From assembly GCF_014633365.1 (NCBI RefSeq), contig NC_068349.1:29836753-29900752 (forward strand): a DNA stretch of 64,000 bases. Reading direction: 5' to 3'. Origin of the DNA: Diospyros lotus. Its lineage: Eukaryota; Streptophyta; Magnoliopsida; Ericales; Ebenaceae. Below the pieces are notes generated by a model that was given only the letters and a program-made list of their open reading frames with translations, was not told where the DNA came from and searched no databases. The position numbers and the translations under genes are program-made. Positions 1 to 10,169 of the stretch are shown here, one piece after another. The first letter of the stretch is position 1. Every line of letters starts with the position of its first letter.

Positions 1-4
1 CGAA

Positions 5-262
5 TTAGTGAGGTGGTGGAGGAAAAGGCTCATGAGATTGGAATAGAGAGTCATTGTTCCAAGGATAATTCCAATGGTCATAGGAATTGGGGTAATCAGT
101 GTAAAGATCTGGATCGTAGCCCGACAGATAAGAATTCTCCCTCTGACTCTGGTTAAAAGAAAACCTCCCCTTACTGGGATCGGGATAGCCAAATGCATTA
201 GAAGTCACAGACATGCTAAAATACTGAGACATAGAGAATATGGAATGACAATTCAACGGCAA
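5..262 (-). pseudogene. Possible N-terminal gag fragment of the Athila-like element
   Basis: An 85-codon minus-strand frame lies about 270 bases downstream of the primer-binding site, where gag should begin. The product is rich in Tyr, Pro, Asp, Ser and Asn (YDPDLYTDYPNSYDHW), a composition common at the N terminus of plant gypsy gag proteins. It stops at 5-7, far short of a normal gag, so it is either broken or a leader ORF. No conserved domain can be named. Confidence 0.35.
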
Positions 263-532
263 ATAATGATACTAATGAATCAATTAATGTTTCAATAATC
301 ATACCTGACCGTAGTCTCTTGCACTGTTTAATAACTAAAAGTTATCTAAATATTTTTTTTTAAATTTAATTTTTTAATTATTTTTTAATTTATATTTTTT
401 ATTATTTTATTATTTTAGTTTTTTAGTTTTTTTTTTCAAATATATATTTTATATATTTTTTTAAATAATTTTTTTAATTATTATTTTTTTTTAAAACAGT
501 AAAACAACAACAAAAATCAACCAAATTTAATC

Positions 533-550
533 TCCTCGGCAACGGCGCCA
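533..550 (-). promoter_or_regulatory. Primer-binding site of Athila-like element
   Basis: On the minus strand the site reads TGGCGCCGTTGCCGAGGA, close to the TGGCGCCGTTGCCGGGGA form found in Athila/Calypso-type elements. It lies five bases inside the inferred LTR end, the expected place for priming minus-strand DNA synthesis by a host tRNA. Confidence 0.7.
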
Positions 551-555
551 AAAAC

Positions 556-2160
556 TGACTACTACGCTACCTTACACATTTATTTATTAAAACTATAACC
601 AAATTCATCAGACGTCAATCCTTTTATTAAAGTAGGTGTAGGGCGATTATACTCGCCAGTGTGCGAGTGTGCGTGTAGTATAATTTTAAATTTATATTTC
701 GGTGAATCTGAGTCGGTTCACAGGAAGATTATTTTGGATAAAAACAGAAATCACTGAATATTTGATTTTAAGAGGTGATTAAGATGATCTAAAGGGAAGG
801 ATTAAAACTAAATTAACACTGAATTTAAATAGCTTAGGTCAAGACAATTTTATTGTCAAAACCAATTAATTCCCGATTTAATAGGAAAAAATCAGTAATA
901 TTCATCTGATTTAAGTTTTGCAGATCTGTCAGTAATTTTAGTTCAAGATAAGGATAATTCTTGTTTAAGCAATCTCCATACGTGACATGAAAATTCTAGG
1001 TTAAGTAATTACCATAAATTGAATTATATTCCATAGACAGATTTTATAGATACAGATTAATCATTTGGGTTTGGGTATGAAAATATTTCTAGGTCTAGCA
1101 ATCTCCATGCGTGATATAAAAATTTTAAGTTAGGCTTATGCTCCAATCCAAACTCAAAGATACACCATATGCACACTACTCAAATTAAATCAGATTAATA
1201 TTATACATTTGAAGCGCAGCTTTCTTTGGGAATCATTGGCGTTGGACACTATCAGTGCCTTACCCAAGATTCGATTTAGCTACTTATCTTCATTTTTAAA
1301 TAAATTGGCAGGAATTTAAAAGACGAAAATTAAAAGACAATATTTAAAAAACAATAATCAACCGACCATATAGGCGGTATATAATTAAGAGACAATAATT
1401 GAAAGACAATATTTAACTGACCATATAAGCAGTGTATAATTAAAAGACAATATGAATAACATAATACAACTATATGGAAACAAAGGTTGAAGATTTAAGA
1501 GAGAAATTCTAAGAACAAAACTATATAGAAACTAAAGTGAAAAATTTGAGAGAGAAATCCTAAGAACACAACTATACTTTTATAGGCTAAAATATGCAAT
1601 AGAAACCACTCAATTATATAATTTAATAATACAAAATATCTAAAGAAAAACAAAATACCTAATTTAAAAATACAAAGATAAATAAAATATCTAATTACTT
1701 AAAAAGTTCGGGCCAAAGTGTAGTTCTTGAAACTTCGTGACTTGATGTAAGCGATGACATCATTCCAACTCATGATGTAAGCAATGATGTCAGTAATTTG
1801 TGGGACTTGGGCTTTTCATATTTTTGGGCTTGGGCCTTCCTTATGTTGGGCTTGGGCCTTCTTTGTTTTGGGCTTGGGCCTTCCTTGTTTTGGGTTTGGG
1901 CATGGGCCTTTCTTGTTTTGAGCTTGGGCCTTCCTTGTGTTGGGCTTGGAATCCATAATATTATAATATTATATTTATTTTTTATTTTATATATATTTTT
2001 ATATTAATATTTTTAAACATGCACGAAATCACAAAATGCATAATAATATTCAATTTAAATCATTTTAAGATCAAACTAGGGGTGAAATTATAACAAAATT
2101 TTTACAAAATTGATCACTAGTCATGTACATGTCTAGATAATTACAGGTATATACCCAACA
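556..2160 (-). repeat. 5' LTR of Athila-like element
   Basis: The LTR is bounded on its own strand by a TGTTGGG start (plus 2160) and a ...GTCA end (plus 556), directly against the primer-binding site. Its length is about 1.6 kb. It holds no coding region and a CTTGGGCC-type minisatellite near its 5' end. The second LTR is outside the window, so the ends rest on the TG...CA rule and on the adjacent primer site. Confidence 0.6.
1795..1955. repeat. Minisatellite in the Athila-like LTR, unit about 22-26 bp
   Basis: Five to six degenerate copies of a TTGGGCTTGGGCCTTCCTTG-like unit follow each other. The array sits inside the LTR near its 5' end on the element strand. The 69-codon plus-strand reading frame across it is a by-product of the repeat. 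Confidence 0.8.
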
Positions 2161-4262
2161 AGTCATTCTAGCCCAGAGTAATCGCAGCTATGCAAATCAT
2201 TCTCAGTGGCGACGGTACTCCATTTCTAAGTCACACCAGGGCGCTTGATGAATGCTACCTAAGTAGTTTAGGATTGAACCTTTCTTAAGGAAATTATGAG
2301 TACCGGCATCCTCCCCCCTCATTCCGCGAGGGCACGCACTGGACGAACAAAGTCCCAAGCTCCTCATCAACGAAAAAGACAGGGAATAACAGTTATGACT
2401 AGTAAACCCTGATAACATTCATAAGTTTGAAACAAAATCGAAAGTTGGAGTGGCTTCATCCCCTTAGCTGCGAAAATGACAGTATCACTGCCCGCTGATA
2501 AGACAATACGAGGATGCCCCTGAACTAATGCATCTCACTCATACCCGTAGGGCATAAAGGTAAAAAAACAACAAATCAGGTATCGTTTTTCCTCAAACAC
2601 TTGCATCCTTCATTACATATTTTTATCTAAGTCAGTCCACCTTAGCACCCACATTTTTATACTCTTCCATTCGTTTTTCAGCCCAAGCCAAGAGTAAGGA
2701 GCTATTGTTGTGAGATGCCTTAAATTTTTTTTAAGTCTTAAAGTATCTTCTCAATGAATCATAGTTCCCTGGACATTCTCCTAGACGATAGCCTCGTGGG
2801 CCCCCCAATGGTCCCCTAAGAATAGTCTGACCTATTCATTTTGCATAAGTCTTAAGACACCCTTCGGATCTCTTTGACCAAAGCCACCCGGTGGTTGGCC
2901 CCGAATCCATCTTCAGGACCACCCTGAGACAACCATCAGGGCTCTACCCCGAAGACAAGAAGAGTTCGAAGACTCAACCATGGATCCCACTTATTTGTTT
3001 ATAAATATTTTCCTTCTCCAAGGCAAATGGGACTGTTTTGACCCGGCTCTTTCTCTTTAAAACCCATCTGGAACCTACTCTAACCTCACTCTTTGGGACA
3101 CTTGAACACATAGTACATATGTCGGACATTCATTTACATACTTTTTGGAACACACTTCTTGGACTATTGTCTGACTTAGGTATCAAAGGGCCTGCATGGG
3201 AAAGTCTCTCGTGTGCCTTTCTGAATATGCTCGTAAGCTAAGGCAAAGGCCTACTTCTAAAAGACCCCAAAGGATCACTTCCTCAAAGACTCATCGGGGC
3301 CCCCCATCCATCATTTCCCAAAAGACTCTTCTGAGCGTACAATCCCAAAGGCCCCAAAAACCCCCATCTGGGTTCCTGAAGATTCGACCTTCTAGGACTT
3401 CAACTCCAACTCGGTTGACCTCACTAGCGACATCTCGAACCCTCAGTTGTAGCAAAGGACTCTGCTTTGGTTGTTTTCAAAATAAATAAATGTAATTATT
3501 ATAGGTTGGCAACAACAACTGTGACAGGCAAGGGCTGGGGAGCACAACTTACACGCAAATGTCTAGCAAGGAAGTAAAACGGGCAAGAGATTGAATACAA
3601 ACTATTTGAAATTATATTATATTTTACACTGTCTAAAGTAAAAACCTTTACCTTGTTGGAATTTCTTTTTTGTGCATCTTGTTTTTCAAGACAAATAATG
3701 CATAAAAAGGGACTAAAATCTTGATGGACAAGCAAACCTAGCATCAAACGTGCAAAATGCGTATGAATTAAATGAAAACTGAAATGCAAAAGTGAAAAAA
3801 TGATCCAGGGTCCATCATCCACAAAGATACAAAACTAAAGCTTGGAAACATGAGAATGGTTTGAAAATAGAAGCAAAAAAGCGTGAGAATGATTAAAAAT
3901 TTGAAGTGCAAAAGCTTGAGAATGGTCCAAAAACTAAAACACAAAAGCATGAGAACAGTCCAAAAATTGAAGAGCAAAAGCATGAGAACGGTCCACAAAT
4001 CAAAACGCAAAAGCGTGAGAACGATCCAAAAATCGAAGCACAAATGTGTGGGAATGATCCAAAAAACAAAGCATAGAAAACATGAGAATGGTTCAAAAAC
4101 GGAAGTGCAAAATGTGTGGAATGGTACAAAATTGAAACTGCAAAAGCACAAAAAGGATCTAGGACAAACCTTGCATTGAAAATGAAAAAAAAATGTAAAA
4201 AGATCTAGGGACCATCATCCAAGACAAACAGGGGTCATGGCAACTTGAAATTCTATTCAAGC
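2161..4262. other. Unclassified intergenic/repeat DNA
   Basis: No gene is recognised. The short reading frames at 2203-2418, 3038-3241, 3196-3489 and 3499-3822 show no recognisable domain and overlap on both strands. The stretch probably continues beyond copia-1 at 10,170, since copia-1 appears to have landed within it. It contains the 33-bp minisatellite described separately. Confidence 0.5.
3849..4146. repeat. 33-bp minisatellite, nine units
   Basis: Nine near-regular units start at 3849, 3882, 3915, 3948, 3981, 4014, 4047, 4081 and about 4115. The consensus resembles CATGAGAACGGTCCAAAAAT followed by a GAAGCACAAAAG-like tail. Because 33 is a multiple of three the array stays open on both strands; one plus frame reads an 11-residue basic repeat (MRTVQKLKSKS-like). 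I see no gene structure around it. Confidence 0.9.
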
Positions 4263-4518
4263 TGTTGAACCTATTTGATTATCCAAAACCAAAACACCCA
4301 TAAGATTGAAGCAACCAGATACACAAGAACAGTAAAGAAATGCTTACACACGCACACAAAGAGACGAAGAAGTTTACGTGTTCGGATTCAAAATAGAATC
4401 CTATTCACGGCAGGGGATTCAAACCCTTAGACAATCCACTAATAACACCACACATATATATATTTCTCATAAAAATACAAAAATAAATTTTCAACCTATT
4501 TGAGATAAATATCTAACA
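4263..4518 (-). repeat. 3' LTR of copia-1, internally deleted (256 bp)
   Basis: It has the same ends as the 619-bp LTR at 9551-10169 but lacks about 363 bp in the middle, joining the sequence after CAATCCACTA directly to ATAACACCACAC. The deleted interval corresponds to about 9729-10092. Confidence 0.9.
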
Positions 4519-4530
4519 AATTCCACCTTG

Positions 4531-6365
4531 GATCAAGATGGGTTGCTTTGTGGAATTGACTGGAGACCCTTGCAAGTCTCCCAGCTACATTGGGAGAACA
4601 TTAACCAATGATAGGGCTTGGTCAAATTTAGATATAGGAATTGGCTTTGTCAGCATATCTGCTAGATTTACTTCTGTCTTAATTTTCTCAACCTTAATCT
4701 GTCATTTTTCTATGATATCTCTCACAAAATGTAAGCACACATCTATGTGCTTGGTCCTCTCATGAAAAACACTATTTTTACTTAAATGTATTGCACTTTG
4801 TGAGTCATAGAAAATTTTGGGAACAAAACTAACCATTCCTAATTCTCTAAAAATACCTTAAAGCCACACAACTTCTTTAATTGCTTCAGTTAACGCTACA
4901 TATTCTGCCTCCGTGGAGGAGAGAGCTACAATGTGTTGGAGGTTTGATTTCCAACTTATCAAATTTCCACTTAGAGTAAAAGCATATCCTGCGAGAGATC
5001 TCCTCTTATCGAGATCAGCTGCATAGTCACTATCATAGTAACCTAAGATGCTATTTCCACCTTCTTTAGATGATTTGTATGTTAATTTACGATTTTCAGA
5101 ACCTTTTAAGTATCTTAGCAGCCATTTGACTGCATTCTAATTGTCTTTACACAGCTTACTCATAAGCCTACTAACTAGGCTAATACTGTAAGCTATGTCT
5201 AGCCTGGTTCCAATCATAGCAAACATTAGGTTACCTACAGCATTAGAATAAGGAATTTTACTCATATATGCTTTCTCTTCTAATGGCAGATTTTCATTGA
5301 CAACTCTTAGCTTAAAATGGGGAGGAATTGGAATGGTAACAGGTTTACAACTAGACATCTCAAACAATTCAACCACTTTGTTCACATAACCCATTTGAGA
5401 TAATGTCAAGATCCCTTCCTTTCTATTCCTCTCAATATCAACACCTAGAATTCTTTTGGCTGCCCCCAAATTCTTCATTTCAAATTCTAAGGTTAATGAC
5501 TAAGTTAGCTTCATAATTTCTCTTTTATACTTACAAGCAATCAGCATATCATCTACATAAATCAGCAGATAAATAAACTGATTATCCTTTAAATGCTTGT
5601 AGTAGACACAATGATCATATTCAGACCTATTAAAGCCTATTTTCATCATAAATTCATCAAATCTCCTATACCATTGTCTAGGAGATTGTTTCAGGCTATA
5701 CAAAGATCTGTGAAGCTGACACACTAAGTTTTCTTTTCCCTTGTTAGTGAAACTGACAGGCTATTCCGTAAAGATCTTCTCCTCTAGGTTACCATGTAAG
5801 AAGGCTATCTTTACATCTAATTGCTCCAAGTCCAAATCCTATAAAGCAACCATGGCTAAAACTAACCTTATGGAGGTATGCTTCACCACCGGTGAAACAC
5901 CTCATGGTAATCAATTCCCTCTACTTGGGAATAACCCTTGGCCACAACCCTAGCCTTCAACCTTGTTGGTTCTACACTTGGAATTCCCGGTTTCCTCTTG
6001 AAGATCAATCTATAGCCTGTAATTTTCTGGTTTGGGGTTCCTTGGACCAAGGTCTAGGTTTTATTCTTATGGAGAGAATCCTTCTCTTCTTGCATTGCTT
6101 TCAACCACTGAACTTTATGCTTACTTTTACAGGCATCAGCAAAAGTCAAAGGTTCATGAAGTTCAATTGTATCTCCTATATTAAAAGCATATGCAATGAT
6201 ATCTGCATGGGCATACCTGGTAGGTGGCTTTGTTTCTCTTCTAACTCTATCTCTAGACAACCAATAGTCACTTAAATCTTCATGACTACTGGCAACTGAA
6301 TCTAAATCAGTCAAGTTTGGAGCATCAAGATTAGTTTCAAAACTGGTCAGCTCATTATTCTCCAT
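4531..6365 (-). pseudogene. copia-1 reverse transcriptase and RNase H (decayed)
   Basis: Copia RT landmarks on the minus strand in order: an acidic linker (about 6365-6200), the block encoding AFLHGNLEEKIF (near 5800), LHRSLYSLKQSPRQWYRRFD (near 5690), the catalytic LLIYVDDMLI motif (near 5560), and LGVDIERNRKEGILTLSQ (near 5430). RNase H follows, with ALSSTEAEYVAL near 4900 and AIHLSKN near 4780, ending beside the polypurine tract. Several frameshifts and stops interrupt it. The normal product copies the element RNA into DNA. Confidence 0.9.
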
Positions 6366-6421
6366 ACTATCCTAAGAATTTTCAAGATTTGAATTAGATT
6401 ATAGGTTTCCACCTAGCTGGT

Positions 6422-7061
6422 CATTAGAAGAGAACATTGATACGTTTAATGGAATAACTCTCTCTCTAGCCAATATAGATGAAGAAATATCAGAGGAAAA
6501 TCAATCAATTCTTTTATTCAACTCTCTGCCTAAGTCACATAATGATCTTAAGACTGCAATGAAATATGGAAGACAAACTCTTACCCTAGAGGATGTTTTG
6601 GTAGCTTTGAGGTCTAGGGACCTAGAACTAAAGAAAGAAAAAAGGCATACCCCAGCAGAAGGCCTGTAAGTAAGGGGCAGACCTGGTAAGAAATCCAAAT
6701 CTAAGGGAAGAAATCACTCTAGGTCAAAATCCAAGGATAAGGGAAATTCTAAAACTTTAGTTTGCTGGCTGTGTAAGCAAAAAGGGCACCCCAGAAGGCT
6801 CTGTCCTAAGAAGGGGAAGGGAGTTGACCATTATAAAGAAAAAGTAGATAATGCAAACCTCTCAGATGGTTATGAAAGTGGAGAAGGCTTAATCATCTCA
6901 GAGCAAAGCCCAAGTGATGAGTGGATCATGGACTCGGGTTGTACTTTTCACATGACCCCTAGAAAAGAACTTCTTTATAACTTTAAACTAATTGATGGGG
7001 GTAAATACTTTATGGGAAATGACTAGTAATGTAGAATCATTGGAACAGGCTCTATAAAATT
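6422..7061 (+). repeat. Inverted-repeat arm 1 (gag-protease)
   Basis: About 640 bp runs from TCATTAGAAGAGAACATTGA to GGCTCTATAAAATT. It matches the reverse complement of 8269-8912 with scattered substitutions, by eye well above 90 percent identity. Confidence 0.9.
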
Positions 7062-8268
7062 TAAATTGTGGGATGATACCCATAGAATCCTTGATAATGT
7101 TAGGTTAGTTCCTGACCTTAGGAGAAACCTAATTTCATTAGGTATGTTGGATCAAAATGGATGCATTTGTAAACTCCAAAATGGAATTCTAAGAATAATC
7201 ACAGGATCTATAGTAGTTTTAAAGGGCATTTTAAAGCAAGGGCTTTACATCTTACAAGGAGAGGCTATATCTGGAGATGTTTCAGTCTCTTTCTTAGGAA
7301 AATATGAGATTGTTTTGTGGCATAAAAGGTTAGGACACATAGGGCCTAAGGGTCTACAAGAATTGTGTAAGCAAGGGATGCTAGACTCTAAGAAAGTTGG
7401 AACCTTAGACTTTTGTGAATTCTGTGTCTTAGGAAAATCCCATAGGTTGAAATTTGACACTACTAGGCACCAAACTAGGAATATTTTGGAGTATATTCAC
7501 TCTGATTTATGGGGTTCCTCTAATGTGGCCTTACTCTTTATCTAGTGCTCAATACTTTATATCTTTTGTAGATGATTTTTCAAGAAAAGTGTGGGTCTAT
7601 TTTCTAAAACATAAAAATGAAGCTTTTGGAAAATTTAAAGAATGGAAAACTCCAGTTGAATACCAAACTGGAAAAAGAATAAAGTGTTTAAGAACAGATA
7701 ATGGCCTGGAGTTCTGTAGCAATGAGTTCTCAAATTATTATAAGCAAGTAGGGATAAAAAGACATAGGACATGTGCTGACACTCCCCAACAAAATGGAAT
7801 TGCTGAGAGGATGAATAAAACAATCCTTGATAAAGTAAGATGTATGCTAAATGAATCAGGTTAGAAAAGAAATTTTGGGCTGAGGTTGTAGCCACAGCCT
7901 GTTATCTAATTAACCGATCACCAACCTCTACAATTCAGTTTATGACTCCTGAAAGTAAATGGACTGGAAATCCACCTAGTATTTCCCATTTAAAGCCTTT
8001 TGGCTGCATAGGATATGTCCATAAGAAGCAGGGAAAACTTGATCCTAAGGCTAAGAAAGTAGTTTTTCTTATATATCCCGAGGAAACAAAAGGATATAAG
8101 CTGTGGTTAATAGAAGATAAGAAAATCATATTAAGTAGAGATGTGATTTTTAATGAATTTCAGTTTTATAAACCAAATCAGTTGGCAGAAAACTCGCATA
8201 AAATTAATCCTGATTCTTTTAAGTTTGTGGTGGAAAGAGATGACCAACTAGGTGGAAACCTAGAATCT
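6422..8268 (+). pseudogene. copia-1 inverted segment: gag 3' end, protease, integrase
   Basis: This plus-strand segment sits inside a minus-strand element. In order: gag C terminus with zinc knuckle CWLCKQKGHPRRLC (about 6763-6804); protease signature MDSGCTFHMT (about 6925); GAG-pre-integrase and the HHCC finger (LWHKRLGHIG ... CEFCVLGKSH, about 7316-7445); the integrase core with HSDLWG, FVDDFSRKVW, RTDNGLEF and PQQNGIAERMNKT (about 7495-7815); and the integrase C terminus to about 8240. Stops lie at about 6670 and 7024, a frameshift at about 7520-7545, and further breaks after 7860. It is not functional. Confidence 0.9.
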
Positions 8269-8912
8269 AATTTTATAGAGCCTGTTCCAATGATTCTACA
8301 TGACTGGTCATTTCCCATAAGGACTTTACCCCCATCAATTGGTTTAAAGTTATAAAGAAGTTCTTTTCTAGGGGTCATGTGAAAAGTACAACCCGAGTCC
8401 ATGATCCACTCATCACTTGGGCTTTTCTCTGAGATGATTAAGCCTTCTCTACTTTCATAACCATCTGAGAGGTTTGCATTATCTACTTTTTCTTTATAAT
8501 GGTCAACTCCCTTCCCTTTCTTAGGATACCTTCTGGGGTGTCCTTCCTGCTTACACAGCCAGCAAACTAAAGTTTTAGAATTTCCCTTATCCTTGGATTT
8601 TGAACTACAGTGATTTCCTCCCTTAGATTTGGATTTCTTACCAGGTCTACCCCTTACTTGCAGGCCTTATGCTGGGGTATGCCTTTTTTCTTTCTTTTAG
8701 TTCTAGGTCCCTAGACCTCGAAGCTACCAAAACATCCTCTAGGGTAAGAGTTTGTCTTCCATATTTCATTGCAGTCTTAAGATCATTATGTGACTCAAGT
8801 AGAGAGTTTAATAAAAGAATTTCTTGATTTTCCTATGATATTTCTTCATCTATATTGGCTAGAGAGAGAGTTATTCCATTAAACGTATCAATGTTCTCCT
8901 CTAATGATTTAG
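8269..8912 (-). repeat. Inverted-repeat arm 2 (gag-protease)
   Basis: This is the partner of 6422-7061 on the opposite strand. The two arms enclose about 1.2 kb of integrase sequence. A further ~30-bp block (GGTGGAAACCTAGAATCTAA-like) occurs just outside arm 1 and just inside arm 2 in opposite orientation, marking the recombination junctions. Confidence 0.9.
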
Positions 8913-9278
8913 CAGGATTCATCTTAAAGGTAAACAATTGATCTTTTAAGTGAATCTTATTAGACAGAGATTTTGCCATATATAGAGATTCTAATTTTAA
9001 CCATACCTAGGCAGCATTACCTGCCTTACTTACCTGTCTGAGCACATTGTCAGACAAATTGAGAATTAGCAGACTGAAGGCTAATTCTTGCAATTCTTTC
9101 ATCTCTTGGGAGGGAGTGGACTCTACCTTGTCCTTCTCTTCCTTCATTGCTATCACATCGTCTAGAGCTTTTATGCATTTGTGTTGCACTAGGATAACCC
9201 TCATCTTCATCTGCCATAGGTTGAAATCCCCATGGCCATCAAACTTGTTGATCTCAAGTCTTGATGATCCCATTTTCA
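8269..9278 (-). pseudogene. copia-1 gag with protease start (decayed)
   Basis: The minus frame starts MKMGSSRLEINKFDGHGDF, followed by a W-x-M-K-M motif typical of the copia gag N terminus. It continues through the helical gag core, a CCHC zinc knuckle near 8560 and the retroviral-type protease signature MDSGCTFHMT near 8390. In-frame stops occur, for example in the conserved region near 9006. The reading frame ends abruptly at about 8269, where the sequence switches strand into integrase. Function in life: capsid and polyprotein processing. Confidence 0.85.
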
Positions 9279-9536
9279 TGCGCAACCACAACATAGAAAA
9301 CACAGCAACCAAGACAAAGAACAAACAAGAAAATACTCTAATTAAATAGGAAAACACCAAGAGGTTCGATATACCGGATTCAAGATGACACTGGCGAATC
9401 AAGAAACAAAAAACGACAGTCGCTGAAACCCCTCGATTGTCGGATCTTTCTGACCGTCACAGTTCTTCCTTCGTGTGTGTTCTTAACCGATCTTGAGACA
9501 ATCCGAATGTCTCCTTCGATCTTGATACCAACACGA

Positions 9537-9548
9537 GCTCTGATACCA
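9537..9548 (-). promoter_or_regulatory. tRNA-Met primer-binding site of copia-1
   Basis: The minus strand reads TGGTATCAGAGC, complementary to the 3' end of initiator tRNA-Met, two bases inside the 5' LTR. This fixes the element orientation. Confidence 0.95.
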
Positions 9549-9550
9549 CT

Positions 9551-10169
9551 TGTTGAACCTATTTAATTATCCGAAACCAAAACACCCACAAGATCGAAGC
9601 AACCAGATACACAAGAACAGTAAAGAAACGCTTACACACGCACACAAAGAGACGAAGAGTTTACGTGTTTGGATTCAAAATAGAATCCTACTCACGGTAA
9701 GGGCTTCAAACCCCTAGTCAATCCACTAGATCCGAGCAACAAGATTACACAAAATAGGATTACAATCATCCAAACCCTATGAACTGAAAATACCCAACTT
9801 ACAGTGACATACGATACAGGTGAAGAAGCACAAACTTACAATCTCAGCAAGAATTAACAGCTCTCTCACAAGCATCGATCATTCACACACAATACATCAA
9901 AAGTACATAGAAGGGATCAAATCTTAGGTTAGGGTTTTTGTAATAGAGGGCGGGAGAAGACGAGAGAGTGAGAGAAAACATTCTGCTTTCTCCTTATATC
10001 CGTGCGCATATATATATGTGGGTAACCAAGAGATGCATATCAACGAACATCATGCTGCCACCTGCCAACCATCAGCTTTATAACCAAAGTAAATAACACC
10101 ACACATATATATATTTCTCATTAAAATACAGAAATAAATTTGCAACCTATTTGAGACAAATATCTAACA
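9551..10169 (-). repeat. 5' LTR of copia-1 (619 bp)
   Basis: The plus strand runs from TGTTGAACCT to ATATCTAACA, so the LTR has TG...CA ends. The first ~178 bases and last ~77 bases match 4263-4518 closely. It is followed on the minus strand by the primer-binding site. A TATA-like ATATAAGG lies near 9993 on the minus strand. Confidence 0.9.

Larger units (their letters stand above)
1..2160 (-). mobile_element. Partial Ty3/gypsy retrotransposon, Athila-like (5' end)
   Basis: Read on the minus strand this is the 5' end of an LTR retrotransposon that runs off the left edge. An LTR occupies 556-2160; next to it is a primer-binding site, then an AT-rich leader with long T runs (about 340-500), then the start of a possible gag reading frame. 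The GGCGCCGTTGCC core of the primer site is what Athila/Tat-type plant gypsy elements use (established knowledge). The lineage is inferred from that site alone, since no polymerase domain lies in the window. The outer TSD cannot be tested because the other end is missing. Confidence 0.65.
4263..10169 (-). mobile_element. copia-1: Ty1/copia element with inverted internal segment
   Basis: The element lies on the minus strand: 5' LTR at 9551-10169, tRNA-Met primer site at 9537-9548, gag at about 9278-8269, RT and RNase H at about 6365-4531, a polypurine tract beside 4519, and a shortened 3' LTR at 4263-4518. Flanks CAAGC (4258-4262) and CAACC (10170-10174) match at four of five bases, a plausible decayed TSD. 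Between gag and RT the integrase part is on the opposite strand together with a second copy of the gag 3' end. All coding parts contain stops or frameshifts, so the element is dead. Confidence 0.9.

Noticed and set aside
3768..4151. 127-codon Phe/Leu/Trp-rich frame that could look like a membrane protein
   Set aside because: It is the antisense reading of the 33-bp minisatellite.
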